Assembly (NCBI RefSeq): GCF_015529805.1
Contig: NZ_CP064654.1
Span: 1,550,001 to 1,614,000, forward strand
Direction of reading: 5' to 3'
Length of the DNA: 64,000 bases
From: Qipengyuania soli
Lineage (GTDB): Bacteria > Pseudomonadota > Alphaproteobacteria > Sphingomonadales > Sphingomonadaceae
Below are positions 36,396 to 46,150 of the stretch, piece after piece. Made by a program: the position numbers and the translations under genes. Numbering within the stretch: position 1 is the first letter of the stretch; every line of letters begins with the position of its first letter. Below the pieces are notes generated by a model, which was not told where the DNA came from, did not search any database, and saw nothing but the letters and a program-made list of their open reading frames with translations.

Positions 36396-37597
36396 AGTCC
36401 GGCCCTCGCCAGCGCCTGGTCGAGGTCCTCCTTGACGTCCTCGACATCCTCGAGCCCGACGTTGATGCGCAGCAAGCCTTCGGTAACGCCCATTTCGTCG
36501 CGCGCTTCCTGCGTCATCCCGGCGTGAGTGGTGCTGGCCGGATGACACATCAGGCTGCGGGAATCGCCGATATTGTTCGAGATATCGACCAGCTCGAGCG
36601 CGTCGAGAACGGCGAAAGCGGTCGCGCGGTCGCCCACGTCGAACGCGAAAATCGGGCCGGTCGCAGCCATTTGCCGTGTGGCGATGTCGTGGCGCGGATG
36701 GCTGGGGAGCCCGGGATGGAGCATCTTCGGCACGCGCGCCTCTATCGCCCTGCCCAGTTCGACGGCATTCTCGCTCTGGCGGCGGGCGCGCATATCGAGT
36801 GTCTCCAGCCCCTTGAGAACCACCCACGCGTTGAAAGGCGACAGGTTGGGACCCGTGTTGCGCTGGAAGGGCAGCAGGACCTCGTCGATCCATTGCTGCG
36901 ATCCGCAGACGGCACCGGCAAGCACCCTGCCCTGCCCGTCCATCAGCTTTGTCGCGCTGTAGGCCACGACGTCGGCGCCATAGTCCATCGGGCGCTGCAG
37001 CGCGCTGGTGGCGAAGGCGTTGTCGACCACGGTGGTGATGCCGTGTGCCTTGGCGATTCCGCAAACATGTTCGAGGTCGACCACGTCGAGCGTGGGATTG
37101 GCCGGGGTCTCGAAGAAGAACACCTTGGTGTTGGGCTGGATCGCGGCTTCCCAAGCGGCATTGTCGGCGCTGTCGACGACCGAAGTCTCGATGCCGAAAC
37201 GCGGCAGCAGGCTGTCGAGCAGCCAGCGGCACGAACCGAAAGCGGCCCGTGCGCCGACGATGTGGTCGCCCGCCGAAAGCTGGCACAACAGAGCCGTGGT
37301 CATCGCGGCCATGCCGGTCGCCTGCGCGCGGCAGGCCTCGGCCCCCTCCATCAGCGCAATGCGCTCCTCCAGCATCGCCACCGTTGGGTTTTGCAGGCGC
37401 GAATAGGTCATCCCTTCGGCCTCGCCCGCAAAGCGGTCGGCGACGATCTGCGCACTGTCGTAGGTGTAGCCCGAGCTGAGGAACAGCACCTCGCTGGTCT
37501 CGCCGTGCTCGCTACGCCAGGTGCCACCGCGCACGGCCTGCGTCGCGGGGCGCCATTTCGAAGTAATCGAGCGGTCCATTCCGGTGGTCTTTTTCAT
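36392..37597 (-). CDS. metZ: O-succinylhomoserine sulfhydrylase
   Basis: 401 residues from MKKTTGMDRSITSKW; the frame is open 20 codons further upstream without support. PLP enzyme of the Cys/Met-metabolism family: SSGYTYDSA near the N-terminus, ETPANPTLDVVDL, and the Schiff-base lysine in YSATKLMDGQGRVLAG. Converts O-succinylhomoserine and sulfide to homocysteine, the direct sulfhydrylation route common in Alphaproteobacteria. The CxxCP-type and length rule out cystathionine beta-lyase, but O-acetylhomoserine specificity cannot be excluded from sequence alone. Confidence 0.9.
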   Translation of the reverse strand: MKKTTGMDRSITSKWRPATQAVRGGTWRSEHGETSEVLFLSSGYTYDSAQIVADRFAGEAEGMTYSRLQNPTVAMLEERIALMEGAEACRAQATGMAAMTTALLCQLSAGDHIVGARAAFGSCRWLLDSLLPRFGIETSVVDSADNAAWEAAIQPNTKVFFFETPANPTLDVVDLEHVCGIAKAHGITTVVDNAFATSALQRPMDYGADVVAYSATKLMDGQGRVLAGAVCGSQQWIDEVLLPFQRNTGPNLSPFNAWVVLKGLETLDMRARRQSENAVELGRAIEARVPKMLHPGLPSHPRHDIATRQMAATGPIFAFDVGDRATAFAVLDALELVDISNNIGDSRSLMCHPASTTHAGMTQEARDEMGVTEGLLRINVGLEDVEDVKEDLDQALARAGL

Positions 37598-37734
37598 GGC
37601 ACGCGGGATAGCACGGCAAGCCCGCGCGGCAAGCGGCACGGCCTTGCAGCACGGCAAGCCCCGCTTCGCCGATAACGCTCGCAGTTTGGCGCGATCTGGA
37701 TATAGCGGGACGACAAATCATTCCTGGGGGCCGC

Positions 37735-38124
37735 ATGTCGTCTTACGAAATTCTCGCTGCGGGCGGCCTCGCCGCCGTTCTGATCGCTCTCGGTCTTATC
37801 GCTTCCGGGCGCTTGTCGGGCGGCGACGCACTCGCCGCTGCCATGCTCGCGGGCGCTTTCGCTGGCTTCACTGCAATCACGGTGTTCAAGGAAGGGGCAC
37901 TGCTGGTGTGGGCAAATCACACGACCAGCCTGTGGGGCGTACAGGTATGGTGGGACCTCCTCATTGCGGTTACCCTGGCGGTGTTCTTCATCGTTCCGCG
38001 GGCACGGGCCGCGGGAATGAACGTGCTGCCCTGGATCGTCTTCGTTGCCCTGACGGCCAGCATCGGCCTGCTTGCGATGGTCGCGCGCCTTTTCTGGCTG
38101 GAGAAGCAGGCCGCCACTTCTTAA
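37735..38124 (+). CDS. small four-helix membrane protein, unknown function
   Basis: 129 residues. Four hydrophobic helices are visible: about 5-25, 30-50, 68-87 and 98-118, with short loops (SGRLSGGDA; FKEGALLVWANHT; PRARAAGMN). No known motif. It starts divergently from metZ and ends 41 bases before the glycosyltransferase at 38166. The start is preceded by a CTGGGGG run rather than a clear binding site. Confidence 0.65.
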   Translation: MSSYEILAAGGLAAVLIALGLIASGRLSGGDALAAAMLAGAFAGFTAITVFKEGALLVWANHTTSLWGVQVWWDLLIAVTLAVFFIVPRARAAGMNVLPWIVFVALTASIGLLAMVARLFWLEKQAATS

Positions 38125-38165
38125 GCAGCTTGCAGCGCGCGTGGCCATTTTCTAGGCCGTTCGCG

Positions 38166-39437
38166 ATGAGCCGCGCGCCCCAGCAAACCCGCGATCCCCT
38201 TGGCTGGAGTGCCGCGATCACGCTGGCATTCTGGCTGCTCTGCCTGCCGTTTTTGACCGCAGTCACCAAGCCCTATTTCGACGAGGTCCACTACCTTCCC
38301 GCCGCGCGCGAGCTGCTGGCGCTGGGCGAATTCACCAATCGCGAACACCCGCTGGTCGGCAAGGAGCTGATCGCCGCGGGAATCTGGCTGCTGGGCGACA
38401 ATCCGTGGGGCTGGCGCCTAATTCCCACCCTGTTCGGCGCGCTGGCCCTGTTCGCCAACATGCGCGCCATGTGGTTCGGCACATCCAGCCGCTTCGCCAC
38501 CATCGCCTACGGCGTGCTGCTGGCGAGCGGCTTCCACCTGTTCGTGCACGCGCGCATCGCGATGCTCGACATCTTCTATCTCGCCTTCCTGAGCTTGGCC
38601 GCGTGGCAGTTCGCCGCCGCAATGCGCCAGCCCGAACAGGGGCGCTGGCGGCTCGCGATCACGGGTATAGCGCTGGGCCTCGCCATGGGATCGAAGTGGA
38701 ACGCGGTGGTGGTGGCCATGCTGCCCGGTCTCGTCTTCCTCGTCGCCCGGTTCATGGCCGGCCGTCGCCGCCTGCTCTTCAGCCGCCGCGGAGCGCCCGT
38801 CCCGGGAATCACGCTGGTCGAGGCCGCGCTCTGGCTCGGCGTATTGCCAGTGCTGGTTTATGCGGCAACCTTCGCACCGGGATTCTGGTTCAAGATCAAC
38901 CCGATTACCGAGGGCCTGATCTTCCATCACAGGTTCATGCTCGACTTGCAGGAACAGGTGCTGAGCCCGCATCCCTACCAGTCGACCTGGACCGACTGGG
39001 TGATCAACTGGCGGGCGATCTGGTACCTTTACGAACCGGTCGATGGCATCCAGCGCGGCATCATCCTGATCGGCAATCCGCTGACCATGCTGGTCGGACT
39101 TCCGGCGCTGCTGTGGTGTCTGTGGGCAGCACTGCTGCGACGCAACCACGCGGCGTTGGCGGCGGTGCTGGTCTATGTGGTCAGCCTCGGATTCTGGATC
39201 TTCGCGGCGAAGGCGGTCCAGTTCTACTACCACTACACCCTGCCCAGCATGGCACTGCTCGCCGCGCTGGCGCTGGCATGCGACGCGCCGTGGCAGAAGG
39301 GCCGGCGCAAGCTGGCACTTGCGCCCGTCATCGGCAGCGTGCTTGTGTTCGCCTGGTTCTATCCGATCCTCAGCGCCGCGCCGCTCGAGGGTCCGAACAG
39401 CTTTGCCGTCTGGACCTGGCTTGCCAGCTGGCGCTGA
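38166..39437 (+). CDS. dolichol/polyprenyl-phosphate-sugar-dependent glycosyltransferase (GT39/PMT-like)
   Basis: 423 residues, ten or more membrane segments. The N-terminal PYFDEVHYLPAARELLALGEFTNREHPLVGKELIA holds the DE motif of the GT-C fold, here Asp-Glu followed by the EHPxxGK loop, as in PMT-type protein O-mannosyltransferases and ArnT. It would use a lipid-linked sugar on the periplasmic side to modify proteins or lipids. Its partner is the convergent GT2-GtrA gene, whose product could supply the lipid-linked sugar; the stops are three bases apart. Confidence 0.87.
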   Translation: MSRAPQQTRDPLGWSAAITLAFWLLCLPFLTAVTKPYFDEVHYLPAARELLALGEFTNREHPLVGKELIAAGIWLLGDNPWGWRLIPTLFGALALFANMRAMWFGTSSRFATIAYGVLLASGFHLFVHARIAMLDIFYLAFLSLAAWQFAAAMRQPEQGRWRLAITGIALGLAMGSKWNAVVVAMLPGLVFLVARFMAGRRRLLFSRRGAPVPGITLVEAALWLGVLPVLVYAATFAPGFWFKINPITEGLIFHHRFMLDLQEQVLSPHPYQSTWTDWVINWRAIWYLYEPVDGIQRGIILIGNPLTMLVGLPALLWCLWAALLRRNHAALAAVLVYVVSLGFWIFAAKAVQFYYHYTLPSMALLAALALACDAPWQKGRRKLALAPVIGSVLVFAWFYPILSAAPLEGPNSFAVWTWLASWR

Positions 39438-39440
39438 GCC

Positions 39441-40589
39441 TCAGTAGCGGCCCCAGACGAATCGGCTCGACAAGGCGTAGTTCCACACCGAACCGATGCC
39501 AATGCCGACAAGGGCGGCAAAGACCGTGTGGAAGCCGCGGTCGTGCAGCGTGGTCGCCACGGCGACATTGGCGAAGGCGCCGATCGAGCAGGCAACAATG
39601 AAGCTGACCCAGCCGAAAAACACCTTCTTCGCCTCCGTCAGGCGCTTGTCGCGATAGGTCAGGAAGTTGTTGAGCCAGAAGTTGAAGCTCATCGCCCCGA
39701 AGGTTGCGACGGCCTGGCTCCAGCTGAAATTCGCACCGCCGAGCAGCAGGAAGGCATAGAGGATGGCCATGTGCACGCCGACGCCGATGACCCCGACGGT
39801 ACCGAACAGCGCAAAGCGGGTCGGGATCACCTTGCCGAAGCTCTTGTCGTAGAGACCGGCGAGGAAATCGAGCGCGATCGCTCGGTCGAGCTTGGATTCG
39901 CCGGAACGGCGGGCGGAGAAATTCATCGGGAAGTCCTTCACCTTGAGCGGCGTTTCGGATGTGGCGAGAAGGTCGAGCAGGATCTTGAAGCCGATGCCCG
40001 ACAGGCCGGGCACCAGCTTGCGGGCGGTTTCGGCAGGAAGCAGGAAAAACCCGCTCATCGGATCGGAAAGTTCGACTCCGGTCAGCTTGCGGGCGAGCGT
40101 ATTGGCGACGCTCGACAGCTTTTCGCGGTCGGGGCGACCCCACTCCTCCATGCTCGCACCGTCGGCGAAGCGGCTGGCGACGGCGACCTCGGCCTCGCCC
40201 GACTTCACACAGGCAAGCATGTCGACGAGCAGCTTGGGATCATGCTGGTGATCGGCATCCATCACCGCCACGTAAGGTGCGGCGGTGGCGCAAAAACCTT
40301 CGATGGCGGCGCTGGAAAGCCCGCGACGACCGATGCGCTGGATCACCCGCACGCGCGGATCGGTCTGGGCGATGCGGCGCGCCTCGTCGGCGGTGCCGTC
40401 GGCCGAGTTGTCGTCGACGATCAGCACTTCCCATCCGCCATGACCCAGTGCACCCTCGATTCGCTCGACCAGCGGCTCGAGATTGTCGCGTTCGTTGAGC
40501 GTCGGCAGGATGATGGCAAGTTCGAGCGGCGTGGAACCTGCACGGCGTTCACGGACCACTGACGGCTGGCTTTCGGGTGTCATATCCAT
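39441..40589 (-). CDS. polyprenyl-phosphate glycosyltransferase with GtrA domain (GT2, DPM1-like)
   Basis: 382 residues. Residues about 20-240 are a GT2 catalytic domain: LAIILPTLNERDNLEPLVERIEGAL, VLIVDDNSADGTADEARRI, and DADHQHDPKLL (the DxD-type metal site DADHQHD). Residues about 265-380 are a GtrA-type domain with four helices (RFALFGTVGVIGVGVHMAILYAFLL... FVWGRY). The pair makes and flips or stabilises a polyprenyl-phosphate sugar at the inner membrane. It directly faces the GT39-like gene, which would use such a donor. Confidence 0.9.
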   Translation of the reverse strand: MDMTPESQPSVVRERRAGSTPLELAIILPTLNERDNLEPLVERIEGALGHGGWEVLIVDDNSADGTADEARRIAQTDPRVRVIQRIGRRGLSSAAIEGFCATAAPYVAVMDADHQHDPKLLVDMLACVKSGEAEVAVASRFADGASMEEWGRPDREKLSSVANTLARKLTGVELSDPMSGFFLLPAETARKLVPGLSGIGFKILLDLLATSETPLKVKDFPMNFSARRSGESKLDRAIALDFLAGLYDKSFGKVIPTRFALFGTVGVIGVGVHMAILYAFLLLGGANFSWSQAVATFGAMSFNFWLNNFLTYRDKRLTEAKKVFFGWVSFIVACSIGAFANVAVATTLHDRGFHTVFAALVGIGIGSVWNYALSSRFVWGRY

Positions 40590-40615
40590 TGCTTGCCCCG
40601 ATTAGGGGGCAATTC

Positions 40616-41683
40616 TCAAGATATGGTTAGCAGGGTGCTAACAATCGCATCGCCGATTTCGCTGGTCGAGGCCGTCCCGCCCAGGTCTCCGCCGCGGGTT
40701 TCGGAGGCCAATACCTGCGCCACGGCACGCTCGACGCGGTTGGCTTCCTCCTCGCGCCCCAGCGAATGGCGCAGCAGCATGGCGAGGCTAAGTACGGCGG
40801 CGACCGGGTTGGCCTTGCCCTGCCCGGCGATATCGGGCGCGCTGCCGTGGATCGGTTCGTAGAGGCCGAAAGTGCCGAATTCGGTCTGGCGCTCTCCCAG
40901 ACTGGCGCTCGCGAGCAGCCCTATCGAACCGACCACCGCACTCGCCTGGTCGGACAATATGTCGCCGAAGAGGTTGCCGGTGACGATGGTGTCGAACTGC
41001 CCGGGCGAACGGCACATCTGCATCGCGGCATTGTCGACATACATGTGCTCGAGCTCGACATCGGGGTACTCGGCGGCAATTTCGATCACCGTCTCGCGCC
41101 AGATACGGCTGGTTTCGAGTACGTTGGCCTTGTCGACGCTGGTCAGCTTCTTGCGCCGTTTCTGCGCGGCGCGGAAGGCGGTGTGGGCAATGCGACGCAC
41201 TTCGGCTTCGTTGTAGGACATGGCGTCCCAGCCCTCGCGGCCCCCTGCGCTGTCCCGCTCGCCCTTGTCGCCGAAATAGACGTCGCCATTGAGCTCGCGC
41301 ACGACGAGGAGGTCGATGCCGCGGGCGATCTCTGGCTTGAGCGGGGAAAGATCTTCGAGGCCCGGGAAGCCTGCCGCTGGGCGCAGGTTGGCAAACAGGG
41401 TCAGTTCCGCCCGCAGGCCGAGGATCGCTTGTTCGGGCCGGAGGTGGCGCGGCAGGTCGTCACAGGAGAAGTCGCCCACCGCCCCGAACAGCACCGCATC
41501 GGCTGCGCGTGCCATTTCCAGCGTCTCAGGCGGGAGCGGATGACCATGGCGGCGATAGGCGACGGCACCGACATCGCCTTCAAACAAGGTCAGGCCGGGC
41601 AGTGAAAGCGCTTCGAGCACGCGCAGCGCCTGCGCGGTGACTTCGGGTCCGATCCCGTCACCGGGTAATACTGCAATCTTCAT
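40616..41683 (-). CDS. leuB: 3-isopropylmalate dehydrogenase
   Basis: 355 residues. Leucine biosynthesis, NAD-dependent decarboxylation of 3-isopropylmalate. Family motifs: [10 protein letters not shown] at the N-terminus, [30 protein letters not shown] and the NAD-site [26 protein letters not shown] (the GSAPDIAG segment). The region ENLYFG-type is replaced by NGDVYFG, as usual for LeuB versus isocitrate dehydrogenase. Start overlaps the recO stop by four bases (ATGA), so the two are coupled. Confidence 0.95.
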   Translation of the reverse strand: MKIAVLPGDGIGPEVTAQALRVLEALSLPGLTLFEGDVGAVAYRRHGHPLPPETLEMARAADAVLFGAVGDFSCDDLPRHLRPEQAILGLRAELTLFANLRPAAGFPGLEDLSPLKPEIARGIDLLVVRELNGDVYFGDKGERDSAGGREGWDAMSYNEAEVRRIAHTAFRAAQKRRKKLTSVDKANVLETSRIWRETVIEIAAEYPDVELEHMYVDNAAMQMCRSPGQFDTIVTGNLFGDILSDQASAVVGSIGLLASASLGERQTEFGTFGLYEPIHGSAPDIAGQGKANPVAAVLSLAMLLRHSLGREEEANRVERAVAQVLASETRGGDLGGTASTSEIGDAIVSTLLTIS

Positions 41684-42279
41684 TCAATCATCCGTGCCAG
41701 GCGCTGCCTCAGGAGCTGTCTTGCGGCTAGAACGTCGGTACGCGTGTCGGCAAGCAGGTATCGGGCGATGAGGCCCTCCTGCCGGTCGAGAATTTCCAAG
41801 GCCTGCCCAAGGTCCGCTATCGCAGGTCGTTCGCCGCCATAGCCAAGCTCGCGCAATAACAGCGCCTCGTAGGCGACCAAGGCCTCGACCCACTGCCGCG
41901 CCGCTTCCGAGGAGCAGATAGCATCGAGCAGCCCGCCGAGCGCGGCATAAAGTGTGGGATAGGGGTTGCGTTCGGGCAGTGCCGAAGCGGTCAGCGCGGT
42001 CGCCCAGGCGATGGCGGCAGCGGGTAGCGGCTCGGACAGCCACGGCCCCCGGCTCCTGACCAGTTCAAGACGGGCAAAAGGCAGCTGGCTGTCGGACTTC
42101 GCACGAATATCGGCAGCGACCACATTGCCGGGTATGACCACCGGCCGCAGCACCCTGCCCCGACCGCCCGCGACATAGGCGGCGACGAGGCCGCTCTCCT
42201 CGGTCAGCATCCGCGCGATAACCGCGGTCTCGCCATGCGGGCGCGCGGCGACGAGGATTGCGGGGGCGGACAACTGCAT
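41680..42279 (-). CDS. recO: DNA repair protein RecO, short form
   Basis: 199 residues against about 240 in E. coli. The N-terminal OB fold is visible ([37 protein letters not shown], the LxSRPxGE-type RecO start), followed by helical residues to the end. The Cys4 zinc finger of many RecO proteins is absent. RecO loads RecA on SSB-coated single strands with RecR. The short length is typical of several sphingomonads but a truncated form cannot be excluded. Upstream of leuB and overlapping it. Confidence 0.85.
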   Translation of the reverse strand: MQLSAPAILVAARPHGETAVIARMLTEESGLVAAYVAGGRGRVLRPVVIPGNVVAADIRAKSDSQLPFARLELVRSRGPWLSEPLPAAAIAWATALTASALPERNPYPTLYAALGGLLDAICSSEAARQWVEALVAYEALLLRELGYGGERPAIADLGQALEILDRQEGLIARYLLADTRTDVLAARQLLRQRLARMIE

Positions 42280-42318
42280 GCCCTTCCCCCTAAGCCCCGC
42301 AATCCCGAACGCAAAACC

Positions 42319-44385
42319 TCAATTGGCCGGCGTCTTGCCCTTACGGTAGCGGTCGAACCAGGCGATGATCGCGGATGCCTTGGCTGCACTCTGGCTCGGA
42401 CGGCCGGCAATTCCATGGTGGCTTGCTTCGGGGACGATCACCAGCGTCGTGGGAACACCGCGTAGCTGGAGCGCGGCATAATACTGCTCGCTCTCGGATG
42501 CCGGGGTGCGGTAGTCGTCCTCGCCCACCACGACCATCGTTGGAGTCTTGACGTTGCCCACCAGCGAAAGCGGGCTGCGCCGCCAGTATTCCATCGGCTG
42601 TTCCCATGGCATCGCCCCGAACCAGTAGCGCGGGGCAAAGGTCGCAAGGTCGGCCGTGAGCGACTCGCTGGTCCAGTTGATTACCGGTTTCTGCGTCGCC
42701 GCCGCCGCGAAACGATCGGTCTTGCCCACGATCCAGCTGGTCAGCACCCCTCCGCCCGAACCGCCGGTGACGAACAGGTTGTCCGGATCCGCCACGCCGT
42801 CCGCAATCGCTGCATCCACAGCCGCCATCAGGTCGTCATAGTCGGGACCCGGATAGTTCTTGTCGATGAGGTTGGCGAAATCCGCCCCGTAAGAGGTCGA
42901 ACCGCGCGGGTTGGTGTAGAGCACCGCGTATCCCGCCGCCGCATAGAGCTGGTAATCGGTCGAGAACCCGGGGCCATATTCGGCATTGGGACCGCCGTGG
43001 ATCTCGAGGATCATCGGCACCCGCTCCCCGGGCCTGAGATGCGGCGGTTCGATAAGCCAGGCGTCGATGGCAAGCCCATCGGGGGCCTTCACCGCCAGCT
43101 TGCGCATCGGCGCGATGTCCTTGCCCTGAAGCCAGGTGGCGTTGAGCCGGGTCAGCTGGCGTGCCTTGTCTCCCGCGGCCTGCACGATGAGGTCGCCGGG
43201 CCGGTCGATCGCGGTGCCGGTGTAGGCGAGAGTGCCGTTCCGGCTCACACTGAACTCGCCGGCGGCATAGGGACGGTCGGAGATCGCGCCGGGTTGCAAC
43301 CCTTCGGCCACGACACTGCGTTTCCCGTCGAGCCCGATGCGGGCGACCTTGGTCACGCCCTCGTCGGCATAGACCGCATAGATCGTGCCGCTGTCGGACC
43401 AGGCGAAATCGTTGATCGACCGGTTGAGGCTGGCCGTGAGCGACCGCGGATTGGACCCGTCGGCGTCCATCACATAAAGCTGGGTGTCCTCGTATGCCTT
43501 CGCACTGTCGTCGAACCCGAGATAGGCGATCTTGCGGCCATCGGGCGACAGCCTTGGCGCAAAGTCCGGGCCGACGCGATGGGTGACGGCGGTGATCCCA
43601 CCCGAGGCAAGGTCGACCCGATAGATTTCGGATTCGCGTCCGGCGCGCTCCCAATCTTCCACGCGGTTGCCGGTGAACAGGATCGCACGACTGTCGGGCG
43701 ACCAGGACAATGGCCCGCCTGCATCCCATTTCCCGCTCGTGACCCGGCGCGATGCCCCGCCATCTGCACTGACGACGAAGACCTGGTCGAAGCCCGGCTT
43801 GGCATAACCGGCATCGTCGAAACGGTAGGTGACCTTGTCGATGATGGTCAGCGGCTTGGCCCACTCGGCGCCCTCGGGCTTGTCCGGAGCCTTGCCAAGA
43901 GTCGCCCCCTCGCCGGGCACGCGCATGCTGTAGGCGATTTGCCGCCCGTCGGGTGACCACGCGATCGAGCCGGGGCCGTCAGGGAGCCCGGTCACGCGCG
44001 CACTGGTGCCGCTGTCGAGCCACATGACGTGGATCTGCGCGCCGTCGCTGCCGGCGGATACATAGGCGATGCGCTTGCCATCGGGGGACCAGCGCGGGGA
44101 GAAGTTCGCCCCCCCATCCGCAGCGAGCGGGCGCTGCGCGCCGCTCTTCACATCGACCAGCCACAAAGAGGGTCTGTAAGTGTCCTTCATGACGTCCCCG
44201 GTCATGCGGACATAGACGATCTGGCTCCCGTCAGGGCTTATCTGTGGATCGGCCGCGCCTTCGAGCTTGAACAGGTCGTTGCCGGTGAATGCTCGCGTCG
44301 GCAGGTCCTGCGCCTGCAGACTTGCACCAGTGGCAGCGAACATCATTACGATCGCTGAAACTGCGGATTTGGCGATACGATGCAT
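42319..44385 (-). CDS. S9 family prolyl-oligopeptidase-type peptidase, exported
   Basis: 688 residues from the ATG after GGGAGGGGGATGAG. Signal peptide (MHRIAKSAVSAIVMMFAATGASLQAQ). Residues about 40-400 contain repeated WSPDG/SPDG blades of an N-terminal beta-propeller (TolB-like). The C-terminal alpha/beta-hydrolase has GGSGGG around the catalytic Ser (LFVTGGSGGGVLTSW), Asp in VVGEDDYRTP and His in EASHHGIAG. Periplasmic or envelope-associated oligopeptidase, dipeptidyl-peptidase type. No operon partner; 106 bases upstream is the UbiK-like gene. Confidence 0.92.
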   Translation of the reverse strand: MHRIAKSAVSAIVMMFAATGASLQAQDLPTRAFTGNDLFKLEGAADPQISPDGSQIVYVRMTGDVMKDTYRPSLWLVDVKSGAQRPLAADGGANFSPRWSPDGKRIAYVSAGSDGAQIHVMWLDSGTSARVTGLPDGPGSIAWSPDGRQIAYSMRVPGEGATLGKAPDKPEGAEWAKPLTIIDKVTYRFDDAGYAKPGFDQVFVVSADGGASRRVTSGKWDAGGPLSWSPDSRAILFTGNRVEDWERAGRESEIYRVDLASGGITAVTHRVGPDFAPRLSPDGRKIAYLGFDDSAKAYEDTQLYVMDADGSNPRSLTASLNRSINDFAWSDSGTIYAVYADEGVTKVARIGLDGKRSVVAEGLQPGAISDRPYAAGEFSVSRNGTLAYTGTAIDRPGDLIVQAAGDKARQLTRLNATWLQGKDIAPMRKLAVKAPDGLAIDAWLIEPPHLRPGERVPMILEIHGGPNAEYGPGFSTDYQLYAAAGYAVLYTNPRGSTSYGADFANLIDKNYPGPDYDDLMAAVDAAIADGVADPDNLFVTGGSGGGVLTSWIVGKTDRFAAAATQKPVINWTSESLTADLATFAPRYWFGAMPWEQPMEYWRRSPLSLVGNVKTPTMVVVGEDDYRTPASESEQYYAALQLRGVPTTLVIVPEASHHGIAGRPSQSAAKASAIIAWFDRYRKGKTPAN

Positions 44386-44490
44386 CTCATCCCCCTCCCA
44401 AGCGCCGGAACGGCGGCCGAGCGCGTTCTTGCGCCTCCCTACGGGTGAGCGCAAGCACCTGGGATCAGGGTATTTCGGGTGATCGAGGCC

Positions 44491-44745
44491 TCAGGCCTGC
44501 TTGTCGAGACGCGCCTCGAGCGCCGCAACGCGATCGGCCAGCTTGTCGGCCTCTTCCCGTGCCTTGCTGGCCATCATCTTGACCGCATCGAATTCCTCGC
44601 GGCTGACGAAGTCCATCCCGCCGAAGGTCTCCTTGGCCCGCTCGCGCGCGGCATCGCGTGCCTCGCGGCCCATGCCGGCGAGCGTACCGGCGGCCGAGTT
44701 GGCGAGTTTGACAAAATCGGCGATCAGCGGGTTCTGGCTTTGCAT
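44491..44745 (-). CDS. UbiK/BMFP family coiled-coil protein
   Basis: 84 residues. Low-complexity N-terminus (NPLIADFVKLANSAAGTLAGMGREARD), then a coiled coil (ERAKETFGGMDFVSREEFDAVKMMASKAREEADKLADRVAALEARLDKQA) with heptad leucines. This is the BMFP/accessory-factor-UbiK family (YqiC-like), which binds membranes and assists ubiquinone synthesis. The FVSREEFDAVKxMA motif is characteristic. Confidence 0.85.
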   Translation of the reverse strand: MQSQNPLIADFVKLANSAAGTLAGMGREARDAARERAKETFGGMDFVSREEFDAVKMMASKAREEADKLADRVAALEARLDKQA

Positions 44746-44776
44746 GGCGGCTATCTAGGCGCAGGCACGCGCGACA

Positions 44777-45331
44777 TCAATTCCCGATGCGCACACGCTC
44801 CACCTGGCTTCCCCCGCTCGCGCCATCGGCGTCGGGATTGAGCCTGAGGAACTCGTAGTTGAGCAGCGTCGCGAAGCAGACCCAGGCAAGGTAGGGCACG
44901 AGCAGCAGCGCGGCGACGCGGCGGACCTTCCAGAACAGCGCCATCACGACGAGCAACGTGACCACGATGGCCGCGAGGATGCCCAGGGCTAGCGTGATCT
45001 GGTGCGCACCGAAGAAGGTTGGCGACCAGGCGAGGTTGAGGAGAAAATGGATGGCGAAAGCGATCAAAGCCGCGGTACGACCACGCGCGCCCCAGGCGGA
45101 GGCAACGAAGGCCACCGACAGGCCGATCATGATGTAGAGGATTGTCCAGACGATGCCGAACCACTTGGGCTCGGGGAAGATGTCGGGCTTCGCGAGCGAC
45201 TGGAACCATTCGGAGGCGGGGCTCCCCACCATGCCCGCAAGGAAGCCGAGCAGCACGATCAGCGGCACCGTGAACAGGGCCCAGCGGATGAAACTAGCGC
45301 GCAGCTGCCCGCGCGAAGCCAGCATGTTCAT
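44777..45331 (-). CDS. tspO: TspO/MBR family membrane protein
   Basis: 184 residues with five membrane helices. Family features: NxxPxWxxxLxKPxxxPPxWxFxxxW-like start replaced here by SEWFQSLAKPDIFPEPKWFGIVWTILYIMIG (the W-x-x-SLAKPxxxPxxWxFxxVWxxLY motif), then AFAIHFLLNLAWSPTFFGAHQ. TspO binds tetrapyrroles and outer-membrane-linked stress ligands. N-terminal extra 25 residues precede the first helix. 45 bases upstream is free of the SDR gene. Confidence 0.92.
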   Translation of the reverse strand: MNMLASRGQLRASFIRWALFTVPLIVLLGFLAGMVGSPASEWFQSLAKPDIFPEPKWFGIVWTILYIMIGLSVAFVASAWGARGRTAALIAFAIHFLLNLAWSPTFFGAHQITLALGILAAIVVTLLVVMALFWKVRRVAALLLVPYLAWVCFATLLNYEFLRLNPDADGASGGSQVERVRIGN

Positions 45332-45427
45332 GCAATCTCCCCAGATTGGCGAATCGTTAACCGCGTTTTGGCGAGCGAAGCGCCCCGGCGCAATGCACCC
45401 TCTTGTTTAGTCCCGAAAGGGTGCGGT

Positions 45428-46150
45428 TCAGAAGCGCAGCATCACCTTTCGCGCCAGCGCCGGCGAAGCGGAGTGGACGGCCTTCAACACCTTGACCATG
45501 CCCACGTTCACTTCCTCGCGGTCCTTCTCGATCCCTTCGCGAATGGCGGTGGCACAGTCGGCGGCCGACATCTTGTTGCCGCCGCGCCCGGCGGTGAGCT
45601 GCGTGTCCACCACCGGAGGCAGCGCCTCGATCACGGTCACGCGCGTGCCTGCAAGCTGCGCACGGATGGCCTGCGTGTAGCTGCGCAGCGCCGCCTTGGT
45701 CGCGCAGTAGACCGGCCCGCCGGCACGCGGCGCGATGGCAAGGCCGCTGGTCACATTGACGATCGCCGCCTGCGGCCTCTCGCGCAGGCGAGGAACGAGC
45801 GCAGTGATCAGCCGGATGGGCGTGTTGAGATTGGCATAGATGCAGTCGTCCGCATCGTCGACATCGGGCGCCGCTTCGCGAAAGTCGTGGTCGACCCCCT
45901 GTCCGGCATTGTTGACCAGCACGTCGAGCTCGCGCTCGCCCAGCGCCTGCAGGATGCGGTCGGCACCCAGGGGCGTGGAAAGGTCGGCCTCGATCGCCTC
46001 GAAGCCTGCCTTGCGCATGGCGTCGAGCCGCTTGATCGAACGACCGGTCACGATCACTTCGGCCCCGCGATCCTTCAGCTGGCGCGCCAGCTGTTCGCCG
46101 ATGCCAGCCGTGCCCCCGGTAACGAGGATGCGTTTTCCGTTGATGTCCAT
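45428..46150 (-). CDS. short-chain dehydrogenase/reductase (SDR)
   Basis: 240 residues from MDINGKRILVTGGTAGIG; the frame is open much further upstream inside the next gene and is rejected. Classical SDR: cofactor loop TGGTAGIG (about 11-18), NNAG near 80-83, and the catalytic triad S135-Y148-K152 (VTSGL, VYCATK). Substrate unknown; DltE-like SDRs that modify the cell envelope have similar length. The start overlaps the stop of the DFR-like gene, so the two are probably translated together. Confidence 0.88.
   Translation of the reverse strand: MDINGKRILVTGGTAGIGEQLARQLKDRGAEVIVTGRSIKRLDAMRKAGFEAIEADLSTPLGADRILQALGERELDVLVNNAGQGVDHDFREAAPDVDDADDCIYANLNTPIRLITALVPRLRERPQAAIVNVTSGLAIAPRAGGPVYCATKAALRSYTQAIRAQLAGTRVTVIEALPPVVDTQLTAGRGGNKMSAADCATAIREGIEKDREEVNVGMVKVLKAVHSASPALARKVMLRF

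Noticed and set aside
44428-44455. 7-bp inverted repeat CTTGCGC / GCGCAAG near the S9 peptidase start
   Set aside because: No T-tract and no position relative to a promoter that would give it a role; may be chance in GC-rich DNA.
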